Source of the DNA: Williamsia herbipolensis
Lineage (GTDB): Bacteria > Actinomycetota > Actinomycetes > Mycobacteriales > Mycobacteriaceae
Length of the DNA: 64,000 bases
Direction: 5' to 3'
NCBI RefSeq assembly: GCF_000964005.1
Contig: NZ_JXYP01000028.1
Location: forward strand, 62,001-126,000
Below the pieces are notes generated by a model that did not search any database, was not told where the DNA came from, and saw nothing but the letters and a program-made list of their open reading frames with translations. The stretch's first letter is position 1, and the number at the start of each line of letters is the position of its first letter. Shown here in pieces: positions 17,493 to 26,357 of the stretch. The position numbers and the translations under genes were made by a program.

Positions 17493-17516
17493 CAACTGGG
17501 TCACTTGACCCACTTG
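17493..17516. promoter_or_regulatory. 24-bp palindrome at the TetR gene start
   Basis: Two 11-bp arms, CAACTGGGTCA and TGACCCACTTG, flank CT; 10 of 11 positions are symmetrical, and the inner TGGGTCA/TGACCCA is perfect. It covers the proposed TTG start region of the TetR gene and lies 53 bp from the divergent S4 gene. Size and symmetry are those of a TetR-dimer operator. Autoregulation is inferred. Confidence 0.7.
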
Positions 17517-18167
17517 CTTGCGCGTCAGGAGCCGATCATCGCCCGCGTACCCGTCGACGAACGTCGCGACCGCCTCGTGGCGGCCGCGTTCCGGGTGGTC
17601 GCCGAGCACAGTGTCGACGCCGCGACGACCCGACGCATCTGCGCCGAGGCCGGGATGTCGCTGGCGAGCTTCCACTACGCGTTCGATTCGCGGGCGGCGT
17701 TGCTCGAGGCGTTGGTGGTCGCCGGGTTGTCGAGCGAGGACACCGCGGTCCACGCCGTGCTCACCACGCCCGACGGCGCGCCGAGCGCCGACCCGACCGA
17801 CCGACCCGACATCGACGACCTCCTGCGCGGCGGCCTGACCGGATACCTCGACAGCCTCGTCGCCGACCCGGCACGCGAACAGGCCATGATGGCGCTGGCC
17901 CGGTACGCGCGGCGCACACCGGGCCTCGAGGCGTTGGCCGCGCGGACCTACGAGCGCTACTACCAGCTCGCCGCCCGCGCGCTGACCGCCGCGACCGAGG
18001 TGTCCGGGCGACGGTGGCGCACCCCGCCCGAGGAACTCGCCCCCATCGTGGTCGCGGCCACCGACGGCCTCACCGTCGCCTACCTCACCACCGGCGATCT
18101 CGTGAACGCCCGTCGGATCGTCGACGCCTGTGTGACGGTGCTGCTCACCCACCTGGAACCGGCGTGA
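17514..18167 (+). CDS. TetR-family regulator of the MFS operon
   Basis: A TetR protein of about 217 residues: ERRDRLVAAAFRVVAEH leads into the helix-turn-helix TTRRICAEAGMSLASFHYAF, then a helical ligand domain. The start is uncertain: no ATG or GTG lies at the right distance, so I take a TTG at 17514 (17505 is possible). The start overlaps the palindrome, which would allow tight autorepression. Its stop overlaps the MFS start by 4 bp, making it the first gene of a five-gene operon that runs to the ceramidase. Confidence 0.8.
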   Translation: MLARQEPIIARVPVDERRDRLVAAAFRVVAEHSVDAATTRRICAEAGMSLASFHYAFDSRAALLEALVVAGLSSEDTAVHAVLTTPDGAPSADPTDRPDIDDLLRGGLTGYLDSLVADPAREQAMMALARYARRTPGLEALAARTYERYYQLAARALTAATEVSGRRWRTPPEELAPIVVAATDGLTVAYLTTGDLVNARRIVDACVTVLLTHLEPA

Positions 18168-19426
18168 CCCGGCCCGACACAGCGACACCGACCCGTGTCG
18201 ACGCGCGGTGGATCGGACTGTTCGCCGTCGCCTGGCTGGGGATCTGGATGGCGCAACTGACCCCGTTCCAGCTCACCCTGCCCGAGCAGATCAACGACCG
18301 ACTCGGTATCGGCGACACGATCACCGACGACACCTGGCAGCACAGCGTCACCACCTTCGGTGTCGTGTCGGGTATCTCTGCGGTCTTCGCACTGATCGCG
18401 TTCCCGCTGACCGGCGCGCTGTCGGATCGCACCAGGAGCCGCTTCGGCCGCCGCCGTCCGTGGATCGTGGGCGGGGTGCTCCTGTTCGCCGGCGCCCTGG
18501 CGATCCTCGGCACACGACACGGCCTGGTGGGCATCACCGTCTGCTGGTGTGTGGCCATCGTGGGCTTCAGCACCGCGTCGGCGGCATTGACCGCCCTGAT
18601 CGGCGATCGGGTGCCGGTGGCGCAGCGCGGGGTGGTCTCGAGCTGGGTGTCGGCACCGCAGGCGATCGGCGTCATCGTCGGCATCGGACTGATCTCCGCG
18701 CTCGGGCTATCCACCGGCGCAGGCTCTCTCGTGGTCGCCGCCCTGCTGGTCGTGTGCGTGCTCCCCTTCGTGATCACCGTCGACGATCCCCCGCACCCGG
18801 CCCGGGATCGCGAGCGCCTCACTGTCGCCGGTGTCGTCGCCGAACTGTGGGTGTCGCCGCGCGAGCACCCCGACTTCGGGTGGACACTGCTCGGTCGGAT
18901 CCTCGTCAACGTCGGCAACGCGCTGGGCACCTCGCTGCTCCTCTACTACCTGCAGTTCGGGCTCCGGGTCGACGACGCGCAGGGTGATCTGTTGCTGCTC
19001 ACCGCGATCTACATGGTGTTCGTGATCTCGGCCGCCATCGGGTCGGGCATCCTCAGCGACCGGATCGGACGCCGGAAGCCGTTCGTGCTGGCCGCGGGTG
19101 CGCTGCAGGGCCTCGCCGCCGCGGCCATTGCGATCTCGGCCGGCGTCCCCACCACGATGGTGGCCGCAGCCCTGCTCGGAGCGGGGTTCGGCAGCTTCCT
19201 GGGCGTCGACCAGGCGCTGGCCACCCAGGTACTCCCCTCCGCCGATCACACCGGAAAGGACCTCGGCATCATGAACATCGCCATGGCCGTACCCCAGGCG
19301 CTCGGCCCCCTCCTCGGCGCCGGGATCGTCGCCGCGACAGGCGGATTCGTCGCCCTGTTCACCGTGTCGGCGATCCTCGGCATCGCAGGCGGACTGTCGG
19401 TCCTGCGCGTCCGGTCGGACCGATGA
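18164..19426 (+). CDS. MFS transporter
   Basis: A 420-residue membrane protein with about 12 hydrophobic segments. The GALSDRTRSRFGRRRPWI loop between helices 2 and 3 is the MFS signature, and it recurs in the second half (GILSDRIGRRKPF). That RFGRRRPWI type is shared with the sugar:cation (GPH) branch. The GTG start overlaps the TetR stop (GTGA). Cargo is unknown; the operon partners suggest a sugar-derived or amino-acid-like compound. Confidence 0.87.
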   Translation: MTRPDTATPTRVDARWIGLFAVAWLGIWMAQLTPFQLTLPEQINDRLGIGDTITDDTWQHSVTTFGVVSGISAVFALIAFPLTGALSDRTRSRFGRRRPWIVGGVLLFAGALAILGTRHGLVGITVCWCVAIVGFSTASAALTALIGDRVPVAQRGVVSSWVSAPQAIGVIVGIGLISALGLSTGAGSLVVAALLVVCVLPFVITVDDPPHPARDRERLTVAGVVAELWVSPREHPDFGWTLLGRILVNVGNALGTSLLLYYLQFGLRVDDAQGDLLLLTAIYMVFVISAAIGSGILSDRIGRRKPFVLAAGALQGLAAAAIAISAGVPTTMVAAALLGAGFGSFLGVDQALATQVLPSADHTGKDLGIMNIAMAVPQALGPLLGAGIVAATGGFVALFTVSAILGIAGGLSVLRVRSDR

Positions 19427-20646
19427 CCACCGCCGCCACCCACATCGATCAGTGGGACCGGATCGACCGCGCCACCGCACACCTCGACGGTCCGGTCGTC
19501 GCACTCGACCGCGCCGCGTTCGAGGCGAACCTCGTCGACCTGCGTCGCCGTGCCGGCGGTATGCCGATCCGGGTCGCGTCGAAGTCCCTGCGGGTGCGGT
19601 CGGTGATCGATGACATCCTCGCGCGCGACGGCTTCGCCGGGGTGTTGGCCTACGACATCGACGAGGCCATCTGGTTGGCGACACGATCCGGCGTGACCGA
19701 TGTGCTCATGGGGTATCCGACCGCGCGGCGCGCCTCGATCGCGGCCCTGGCCGCCGACGAGGTCGCCGCGTCGCGGGTGACGTTGCTCGTCGACTCGACC
19801 GACCACCTCGACCTCATCGATGCCGCCGCACCCGTTCGTGCACATCCGATCCGGGTCGCCATCGACCTCGACGCCTCGCTGGATGCGCCCCTCGTCGGTC
19901 ACATCGGTGTCCACCGCTCCCCCGTCCACAGCGTCGACGACGCGGTCGCGTTGGCCAGGGCGATCGTGGCCCGTCCCGGGGTGACCCTGGTCGGCGTGAT
20001 GTCGTACGAGGCCCAGATCGCCGGGGTCGGCGATGCCGCGCCCGGTGGCCTGGGAAGCGGCGCACCTCTGCGCAATCGGTTGATCCGCACGATGCAGACG
20101 GCGTCGATGGCCGAACTGCGTCGCCGCCGCGGTGCCGCCGTCGCCGCGATCGGCGAACTCTGCGACCTCGAGTTCGTCAACGCAGGTGGCACGGGATCGC
20201 TCGAGGTGACCGCAGCCGACCCTTCGGTGACCGACATCGCCGCGGGCAGTGGGTTCTTCGGCGGGCACCTGTTCGACACCTACTCGCATTTCCGGCCCGC
20301 ACCCGCACTCGGGTTCGGGCTGCAGGTGGTGCGCCGGCCGCGCCAGGACATGGTCACCTGTCACGGGGGTGGGTGGATCGCATCGGGTCCACCGGCGCCC
20401 GACCGACTCCCCCTGCCCGTGTGGCCGCCGGGTCTGGCCTACATCGACCGCGAGGCGGCCGGCGAGGTGCAGACCCCTCTGTGCGGCGACGCCGCCGACG
20501 CGCTCGCAATCGGTGACCGGGTCTGGTTCCGCCACACCAAGTCCGGCGAACCCGCCGAACACTGCGCAGCGATCGTGATCGTCGACGACGACGAGGTCGT
20601 CGACACCGTGCCGACCTACCGAGGTGAGGGGAAGTGTTTCCTGTGA
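19423..20646 (+). CDS. PLP-dependent amino acid deaminase/aldolase-like (fold III)
   Basis: A 407-residue protein of the alanine racemase/D-threonine aldolase fold. The PLP lysine is probably the K in RVASKSLR (residue 54 region). The C-terminal domain carries HGGGWI and DRVWFRHTKSGEPAEH with the metal-type His/Cys residues of D-threonine aldolase relatives. It starts in an ATGA overlap with the MFS gene. A neighbouring aldonolactone oxidase is a recurrent partner in actinobacteria, but the joint reaction is not known to me. Confidence 0.82.
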   Translation: MTTAATHIDQWDRIDRATAHLDGPVVALDRAAFEANLVDLRRRAGGMPIRVASKSLRVRSVIDDILARDGFAGVLAYDIDEAIWLATRSGVTDVLMGYPTARRASIAALAADEVAASRVTLLVDSTDHLDLIDAAAPVRAHPIRVAIDLDASLDAPLVGHIGVHRSPVHSVDDAVALARAIVARPGVTLVGVMSYEAQIAGVGDAAPGGLGSGAPLRNRLIRTMQTASMAELRRRRGAAVAAIGELCDLEFVNAGGTGSLEVTAADPSVTDIAAGSGFFGGHLFDTYSHFRPAPALGFGLQVVRRPRQDMVTCHGGGWIASGPPAPDRLPLPVWPPGLAYIDREAAGEVQTPLCGDAADALAIGDRVWFRHTKSGEPAEHCAAIVIVDDDEVVDTVPTYRGEGKCFL

Positions 20647-21953
20647 CGACGACGACTGTGCCGTGGACGAACTGGGGTCGCACGCAGGCGGTGACACCCC
20701 GCGAGGTGGTCCCCGTGACCGACGCCGACGAGGTCGCGGCGGTGGTGCGTCGCGCACGCTCGGAGGGGGCCACCGTGAAGGCGGTCGGATCCGGACACAG
20801 CTTCAGCGGTCTCGCCGTCGCGCGCGACATCCAGATCGACACGACCGCGATGAGCGGGATCGTCCACGCCGACCCCGCCACCCGCCGAGTCACCGTGCGC
20901 GCGGGCACTCGGTTGCACGACATGCCGGCTCTACTCGAACCGCTGGGCCTGGCGATGCCCAATCTCGGTGACATCGACGCACAGAGCATCTCCGGTGCGA
21001 CCTCGACCGGAACACACGGCACCGGGAGGAACTTCGGTGGCCTCGCCACCCAGATCCTCGGACTGACGTTGGTCACCGGCACCGGCGAGACGGTCACCGT
21101 GACCGACGACGACCGGGCGACCCTGCAGGCCGCCGCCCTCGGCCTCGGCGCACTCGGCATCCTCACCGACATCACCCTCGCGTGCGTCCCCGCGTTCGCC
21201 CTCGAGGCGGTGGAACGACCCGTGCACGTCGACGACGCCATCGGCGGCTTCCTCGACGCCGTCGCGACCAACGACCACCACGAGTTCTACTGGTTCCCGC
21301 ACACCGACGTCGCGCTCACCAAGACCAATCGACGGCTACCGGCCGACACCCCGGCGCACGGCCCCGGCAAGGTCCGCCGCTACCTCGACGACCAACTGCT
21401 CAGCAACGGGGTGTTCGGGGCGATGTGTTCGGCCGGGGCCCGCATGCCCTCGCTCACACCACGATTGGCGCGGATAGCCGGTAGGGCCCTGTCGGCGCGG
21501 CGGTTCGTCGACGCCTCGCACGAGGTGTTCGTCTCCGACCGGCGGGTGCGGTTCCGTGAGATGGAATACGCGATCCCCCTCGCCGAGATCCCCGAGGCCG
21601 TCGCCGAGATCCGGCACCTCATCGGGACACGGGGATGGAAGGTGTCGTTCCCGATCGAGGTGCGGGCCGCCGCGGCCGACGAGTTGATGCTGTCGACGGC
21701 GTCGGGCCGCACCACCGGGTACATCGCGATGCACCGGTTCCACGGCGACCGCCCCGACGACTACTTCACCGAGGTCGAGAAGATCCTCTTCGCCCGCGAC
21801 GGGCGACCGCACTGGGGCAAGATGCACACACGCACCGCCGACGACCTGCGCACGGTGTACCCCCGTTTCGACGAATTCCTCGCCGTGCGTGACATGTTCG
21901 ATCCCGACCGCGTCTTCGCCAACGATCACCTGACAGGAGTTCTGGGCCGATGA
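20643..21953 (+). CDS. FAD-linked aldonolactone (gulono/arabinono-1,4-lactone) oxidase
   Basis: A 436-residue flavoprotein of the VAO superfamily. GSGHSFSG has the histidine (H52) that usually carries covalent FAD, GATSTGTHGTG is the second FAD loop, and HWGKMH near the C-terminus is the ALO-domain signature. The family oxidises L-gulono- or D-arabinono-lactone; M. tuberculosis Rv1771 is a dehydrogenase on gulonolactone. The GTG at 20643 gives a GTGA overlap and proper spacing from GAGGGGAA; an upstream GTG at 20634 would abut that site. Confidence 0.88.
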   Translation: MTTTTVPWTNWGRTQAVTPREVVPVTDADEVAAVVRRARSEGATVKAVGSGHSFSGLAVARDIQIDTTAMSGIVHADPATRRVTVRAGTRLHDMPALLEPLGLAMPNLGDIDAQSISGATSTGTHGTGRNFGGLATQILGLTLVTGTGETVTVTDDDRATLQAAALGLGALGILTDITLACVPAFALEAVERPVHVDDAIGGFLDAVATNDHHEFYWFPHTDVALTKTNRRLPADTPAHGPGKVRRYLDDQLLSNGVFGAMCSAGARMPSLTPRLARIAGRALSARRFVDASHEVFVSDRRVRFREMEYAIPLAEIPEAVAEIRHLIGTRGWKVSFPIEVRAAAADELMLSTASGRTTGYIAMHRFHGDRPDDYFTEVEKILFARDGRPHWGKMHTRTADDLRTVYPRFDEFLAVRDMFDPDRVFANDHLTGVLGR

Positions 21954-23974
21954 CCCCCGAGATGAGCGCCGGCGAGACCTCGTCGACCGGGATCCGACGC
22001 AGGACCGTTCTGGGTGGCCTCGCCGCGGGCGCCGCGATCGGCGCCGCCGGCTCGGTGGCCGGCCGCGCTGCCGCGACGCCGGTGACCGGGCTGCTCGTCG
22101 GGGCCGGGAAGGCCGACGTCACCGGCGCCGTCGCCGGTCAGGGGATGATGGGGTACTCCGAGCAGGAGCAGGTGTCGACCGGGCTGCTGTCGCGGTGCTG
22201 GGCGCGGGCGTACATCGTGGTCGACCGCGCCACCGGTGAGCGGATCGCGTTCGTCAACGTCGACATCGCGTGCCTGTTCCAGTCGGTGCACATCGGCGTG
22301 ATCGCCGCGCTGCGAACGCGTCTCGGCGGCGTCTACACCGAGCGCAACGTGAACCTCAACGCGACGCACAACCACAATTCGTGCGGCGGGACGGCCTGGG
22401 ACTACGCCTACACGCTTGCCGCATACGGCTTCAAGCAGCGGTCGTACCGCGCCGAGGTCGACGGCATCGTCACCGCGATCGAGCGGGCCCACGCCGCCCT
22501 CGCGCCCGGCTCGATCACGCTGGGCCGCACCGAACTCGGCGATGCGAGCGCCAACCGGTCGCGGATCGCGTTCGACCGCAACCCCGCCTCCGATCGACGC
22601 GTCTTCCCCCGTGCCATCGACCCGGCCGTCACCTCGCTACGTCTGCGCCGCGACGACGGCACCGACATCGGGCACATCACCTGGTTCGCCACCCACGGCA
22701 CCTCGCTGACCGACCGCAACACCCTCATCTCCGGCGACAACAAGGGATACGCCAGCTACCGCGCCGAGACCGAGAACCCCGGTGTGATCGCATCGTTCCC
22801 GCAGACCAACGCCGGTGACATGACACCCAACCTGTGGGTGCGTCCGTTGCGACCGGGCGGTCCGACGGCCGACAACCGCACGAACTGCCTCATCATCGGA
22901 GATCGGCAACACCGCGCCGGCGCGACGGCCCTCGGCGGCGCCCGCACGATGTCGCGCAGCGGTGTCGCCTCGGCCGTCACCTACGTCGATCTCGCCGCGG
23001 TCGCGATCGACGGTCGCTACACACCCGACGGCCGACCGGCGCGGACCGGTGCGGCGTGTATGGGTGCCGCCGCGTTCGGGACCAGTCGCGAGGACAACTG
23101 GAATCTGCCCGTGCCGCTGTTCGACGAGGGCCAGAGGACACCGATCCCGCCGTCGTTGCGCGACATCCAGGCCCCGAAGCTGATCGTGGCGCCGTTGGGG
23201 CTGCTGCCGCCGTGGCCGTGGATCCCGCAGATCCTGCCCATCCAGCTCATGCGCATCGGTGATCTCGTGCTGGCCTGCGCTGCAGCGGAGTTCACGATCG
23301 TCGCCGGGCTACGGGTGCGGCGCACCGTCGCGACCGCCCTGGGCGTCGACGTCGACGACGTGCTCCTGCAGGGCTACGCCAACGGCTACAGCCAGTACGT
23401 CACGACGCCCGAGGAGTACGACGCCCAGCAGTACGAGGGCGGCGAGACCCAGTTCGGCCGGTGGACGTTGTCGGCCTACCTGCAGGAGTTCGACCGCCTG
23501 GCGCGATCGATGGCCTCGGGGTCGGCGATCGGCCGGGGTCCGGCACCGCTGGACAAGTCCTCGATCCAACCCGATCTGCTGCCCGCCGTCCCACCGGACA
23601 CCGCCGTCACGGGCCGTCGGTTCGGCGACGTGCTGACCGCGCCGCGGGCGTCGTACTCCCCCGGGTCGACGGTGGTGACCGACTTCGTCGGCGCGCACCC
23701 GACCAACGACTTCCGCACCGACGACACCTACCTCGCGATCGAGCGATCCGTCGACGGTCGGTGGACGCGGGTGTTCGACGACGACGACTGGTGCACCGAG
23801 TTCCACTGGCGGCGACCCGCCGGATCGGCGACGGCATCGGTGGTGAGTGTGCGATGGACGGTTCCCCAGGGCACGCGGGGACGGTTCCGCGTCCGCTACT
23901 TCGGGAACCGCAGGGCCGCGAGCGGCGCGGTCACACCGATCACCGGGACGAGCAGGGAGTTCACCGTTGCGTGA
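21950..23974 (+). CDS. Secreted neutral ceramidase-like amidase
   Basis: A 674-residue neutral/alkaline ceramidase homologue. A Tat-type signal (RRRTVLGGLAAGAA) ends near AAA at about residue 45. Zn-binding histidines are in NATHNHNSCGG and WFATHGTSL, and a C-terminal immunoglobulin-like domain follows. Oddity: the loop with the catalytic serine in known ceramidases (xGDxSPN or GNLSPN) reads NAGDMTPNL here, with Thr292 in its place. M. tuberculosis Rv0669c is a ceramidase beside rpoC; here the homologue lies 33 kb away, in a TetR-MFS operon (ATGA overlap). Confidence 0.88.
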   Translation: MTPEMSAGETSSTGIRRRTVLGGLAAGAAIGAAGSVAGRAAATPVTGLLVGAGKADVTGAVAGQGMMGYSEQEQVSTGLLSRCWARAYIVVDRATGERIAFVNVDIACLFQSVHIGVIAALRTRLGGVYTERNVNLNATHNHNSCGGTAWDYAYTLAAYGFKQRSYRAEVDGIVTAIERAHAALAPGSITLGRTELGDASANRSRIAFDRNPASDRRVFPRAIDPAVTSLRLRRDDGTDIGHITWFATHGTSLTDRNTLISGDNKGYASYRAETENPGVIASFPQTNAGDMTPNLWVRPLRPGGPTADNRTNCLIIGDRQHRAGATALGGARTMSRSGVASAVTYVDLAAVAIDGRYTPDGRPARTGAACMGAAAFGTSREDNWNLPVPLFDEGQRTPIPPSLRDIQAPKLIVAPLGLLPPWPWIPQILPIQLMRIGDLVLACAAAEFTIVAGLRVRRTVATALGVDVDDVLLQGYANGYSQYVTTPEEYDAQQYEGGETQFGRWTLSAYLQEFDRLARSMASGSAIGRGPAPLDKSSIQPDLLPAVPPDTAVTGRRFGDVLTAPRASYSPGSTVVTDFVGAHPTNDFRTDDTYLAIERSVDGRWTRVFDDDDWCTEFHWRRPAGSATASVVSVRWTVPQGTRGRFRVRYFGNRRAASGAVTPITGTSREFTVA

Positions 23975-23996
23975 CCTCCCGTTCGCTGACCGCCGC

Positions 23997-24002
23997 TAAT
24001 GT
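23997..24002 (+). promoter_or_regulatory. -10 hexamer of a leaderless gene
   Basis: TAATGT stands 7 nt before the ATG at 24010. This suggests that the secreted phosphatase-fold gene has its own start just after the ceramidase operon and is translated without a leader. Confidence 0.5.
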
Positions 24003-24009
24003 TCGCCGG

Positions 24010-25200
24010 ATGCGTATGCGTACCGCCCTCCTGGCCGCGCTCGTCGTCGCTCTCGGCACCGTGACGGCAACCCCGGCCGTGGCCGCACCCGGGTTCGGAT
24101 CGTCCGGGGAGGCGTCCACGGTGCGCGTCGCGACGTACAACGCGAGCCTCAACCGCGGCTCGGCAGGCGCCCTGCTGACCGACCTCCGATCGGGGACCAA
24201 CGCCCAGGCGAAGGTCATCGCGCAGATCGTCCAGATCAACCATCCGGACATCCTGCTGCTCAACGAGTTCGACTACTACCCGGGCCTCGAGGCCGCCAAG
24301 GCGTTCACCACGAACTACCTCCAGCGGTCGCAGAACGGGCACACACCCGTCGACTATCCCTTCATGTACACCGCGCCGGTCAACACCGGCGTGCCGACCG
24401 GCCGTGATCTCAACGGCGACGGTCGCACCGACGGCCCCGACGACGCCTACGGGTTCGGGGCCTTCCCCGGCCAGTACGGGATGCTCGTGCTCTCGAAATT
24501 CCCCATCGACACCGCGAAGGTGCGCACGTTCCGGAACTTCCTCTGGAAAGACCAGCCGGGCAACCTCATCCCACGCGATTACTACGGCGCAAATGCCGGC
24601 ATCCTGCGGTTGTCGAGCAAGTCGCACTGGGATCTGCCCATCGACGTCCACGGTCGCCGGATACACCTGCTGGCGTCGCATCCCACTCCCCCGAGCTTCG
24701 ACGGTCCCGAGGACCGCAACGGACGTCGCAACCACGACGAGGTGCGGTTCTCCGCCGACTACATCGCCGGAGGTGCACGCGCGCAGTACATCCGCGACGA
24801 CGCCGGCCGCCGTGGCGGTCTCGAATCCGGCGCCTCGTTCGTGATGGTCGGCGACCAGAACAGTGACCCCGCCGACGGTGGGCCGCCCGGACCCGGTGTC
24901 GGGGCGATCGGCCAGGTGTTGTCGTTGCCGCGGGTGCACGACCCGTTGCCCACCTCGGCCGGTGCCGTGGTCGCCTCGGTCGGCGAGACCGGTCACCGCA
25001 CGCCGCCCCAGCTGCGGACCGCGGACTTCTCCGACCCGGTTCCCGGCAACCTGCGGGTCGATTACGTCCTGCCGTCGAGGGATCTCCCGGTGGCCGGTGC
25101 CGCGGTCTTCTGGCCCGCTCCCGGGCAGCCCGGCGCAGAACTGATGCCGCCGACCGTCAGCAGCGATCACCGGTTGGTGTGGGTCGACCTACGGATCTAG
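24010..25200 (+). CDS. Secreted endonuclease/exonuclease/phosphatase-fold protein
   Basis: A 396-residue exported protein. A Sec signal (MRMRTALLAALVVALGTVTA, cut near AVAA) precedes an EEP domain with VRVATYNASLNRGS, the metal-binding glutamate in LLLNEFDY, HLLASHPTPP, VMVGDQNSDP and the final SSDHRLVWVDL. The fold serves nucleases, sphingomyelinases and phosphatases. Position right behind a ceramidase makes a phosphodiesterase acting on lipids an attractive guess, but the sequence alone does not decide. DLNGDGRTDGPDD resembles a calcium-binding loop. Confidence 0.85.
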   Translation: MRMRTALLAALVVALGTVTATPAVAAPGFGSSGEASTVRVATYNASLNRGSAGALLTDLRSGTNAQAKVIAQIVQINHPDILLLNEFDYYPGLEAAKAFTTNYLQRSQNGHTPVDYPFMYTAPVNTGVPTGRDLNGDGRTDGPDDAYGFGAFPGQYGMLVLSKFPIDTAKVRTFRNFLWKDQPGNLIPRDYYGANAGILRLSSKSHWDLPIDVHGRRIHLLASHPTPPSFDGPEDRNGRRNHDEVRFSADYIAGGARAQYIRDDAGRRGGLESGASFVMVGDQNSDPADGGPPGPGVGAIGQVLSLPRVHDPLPTSAGAVVASVGETGHRTPPQLRTADFSDPVPGNLRVDYVLPSRDLPVAGAAVFWPAPGQPGAELMPPTVSSDHRLVWVDLRI

Positions 25201-25247
25201 ATCGCAGGGTCGGCGTCGATGTCCGATGAGGCTGCCACGATGGCGCG

Positions 25248-25775
25248 ATGACCACACCGGGACCCTCCACCGACCCGATCCTGGATCGGATCACCGCCGC
25301 GGTCGGAGCGCATCGCGTCGACGGCGACCCCCGCCACCGCGACACCCTCGTCGACCTGTGGGCGGAGATCACCTCCGGTGGTGACCCGTTCCACCGGTGC
25401 GTGCTCGCCCACTACATCGCGGACATGGTCGACGATCCGGCGCAGGCGCTCATGTGGGATGTACGTGCGCTCGACGCCGCCGACGTCCTCGACGACTCGC
25501 GCGCGCAGGCGCACCACGTGAGCCTGCAGGTGGCGGCGTTCTATCCGTCGCTGCACCTCAACATCGCCGACAATCTCCGGCGGCTCGGATCGTTCGATGC
25601 CGCGGCCGATCACCTCGACGCCGCGCGGGCGCGCGCCGGTGCGCTCGCCGGTGCGCTCGCCGATCTCGGGCCGGAGCAGTCCGGCTACGTCGAGATGATG
25701 ACGACGCTCATCGACGACATCGGCGTGCTGATCCGGGACCGTTCCTCGGAGGCACGCTCGACGCACCCTGCCTGA
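25248..25775 (+). CDS. Hypothetical helical (TPR-like) protein
   Basis: I do not recognise a named family with certainty. The 175 residues are almost all amphipathic helix, with TPR-like pairs (HRCVLAHYIADMVDDPAQAL, LNIADNLRRLGSFDAAADHL), as in small actinobacterial scaffold or regulatory proteins. There is no signal peptide or membrane segment. It stands alone on the plus strand between the phosphatase-fold gene and a convergent membrane protein (15-bp gap). Confidence 0.7.
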   Translation: MTTPGPSTDPILDRITAAVGAHRVDGDPRHRDTLVDLWAEITSGGDPFHRCVLAHYIADMVDDPAQALMWDVRALDAADVLDDSRAQAHHVSLQVAAFYPSLHLNIADNLRRLGSFDAAADHLDAARARAGALAGALADLGPEQSGYVEMMTTLIDDIGVLIRDRSSEARSTHPA

Positions 25776-25790
25776 TCGGACCGGCGTCGG

Positions 25791-26357
25791 TCACTGCGTG
25801 CGTGTGTGGCGGATGGCACGGACGAAGGCGCCGGGGTCGGCGGCCGTCACGTCGAGGCGGTCGACACCCACGCCTGCGATCTCGAGGCTCCGTAGGTGCA
25901 GGCGCACCGTCGCGTCGCCGTGGCGCAGGGTCGCGGTCCGCGCGTCCTCGTCGACCTCGACGCCGGAGAACCCGGAGCCGTCGACACGGCACACCTCGAC
26001 GGTCTCGATCGCCGACACCGGTATGTCGAGACCGGAGAAGACACTGTTGCGCAGCCTGATCCGTCCGTCACCGATCTCGTGGGGTCTGGTGCGCAACGAG
26101 GCGACGATGCCGAGCAACCAGCACAGTGCATACACGTGGATGGCCGCGGCGACGATGGTCGCTGTCACCGAGTCGGTGAACAGTCCGATCAGGAAGTCGA
26201 TGACGACACCCTCCACGATCGCCAGGGCGGCGACGGCGTAGAGAAGCGGCCGCACCTGACGTCCGTATCCGAACGTCCGCACACCGTCAGGCCGATCCGC
26301 GCGCGCCCAACCGAACAGCGACCGCCACATCCGGCCCTCGGCGCGGAGAACGGTCAC
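25791..26357 (-). CDS. Small membrane protein with two TM segments
   Basis: A protein of about 188 residues: a short basic N-terminus, two hydrophobic helices (LLYAVAALAIVEGVVIDFLI and TIVAAAIHVYALCWLLGIVA) and a beta-rich cytoplasmic C-terminal domain. The GTG start at 26357 overlaps the stop of the amino-acid permease gene (GTGA). No family recognised with confidence; the PH-like C-terminal part is a guess. Co-transcription with the permease and HTH-citrate synthase gene is likely. Confidence 0.72.
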   Translation of the reverse strand: MTVLRAEGRMWRSLFGWARADRPDGVRTFGYGRQVRPLLYAVAALAIVEGVVIDFLIGLFTDSVTATIVAAAIHVYALCWLLGIVASLRTRPHEIGDGRIRLRNSVFSGLDIPVSAIETVEVCRVDGSGFSGVEVDEDARTATLRHGDATVRLHLRSLEIAGVGVDRLDVTAADPGAFVRAIRHTRTQ

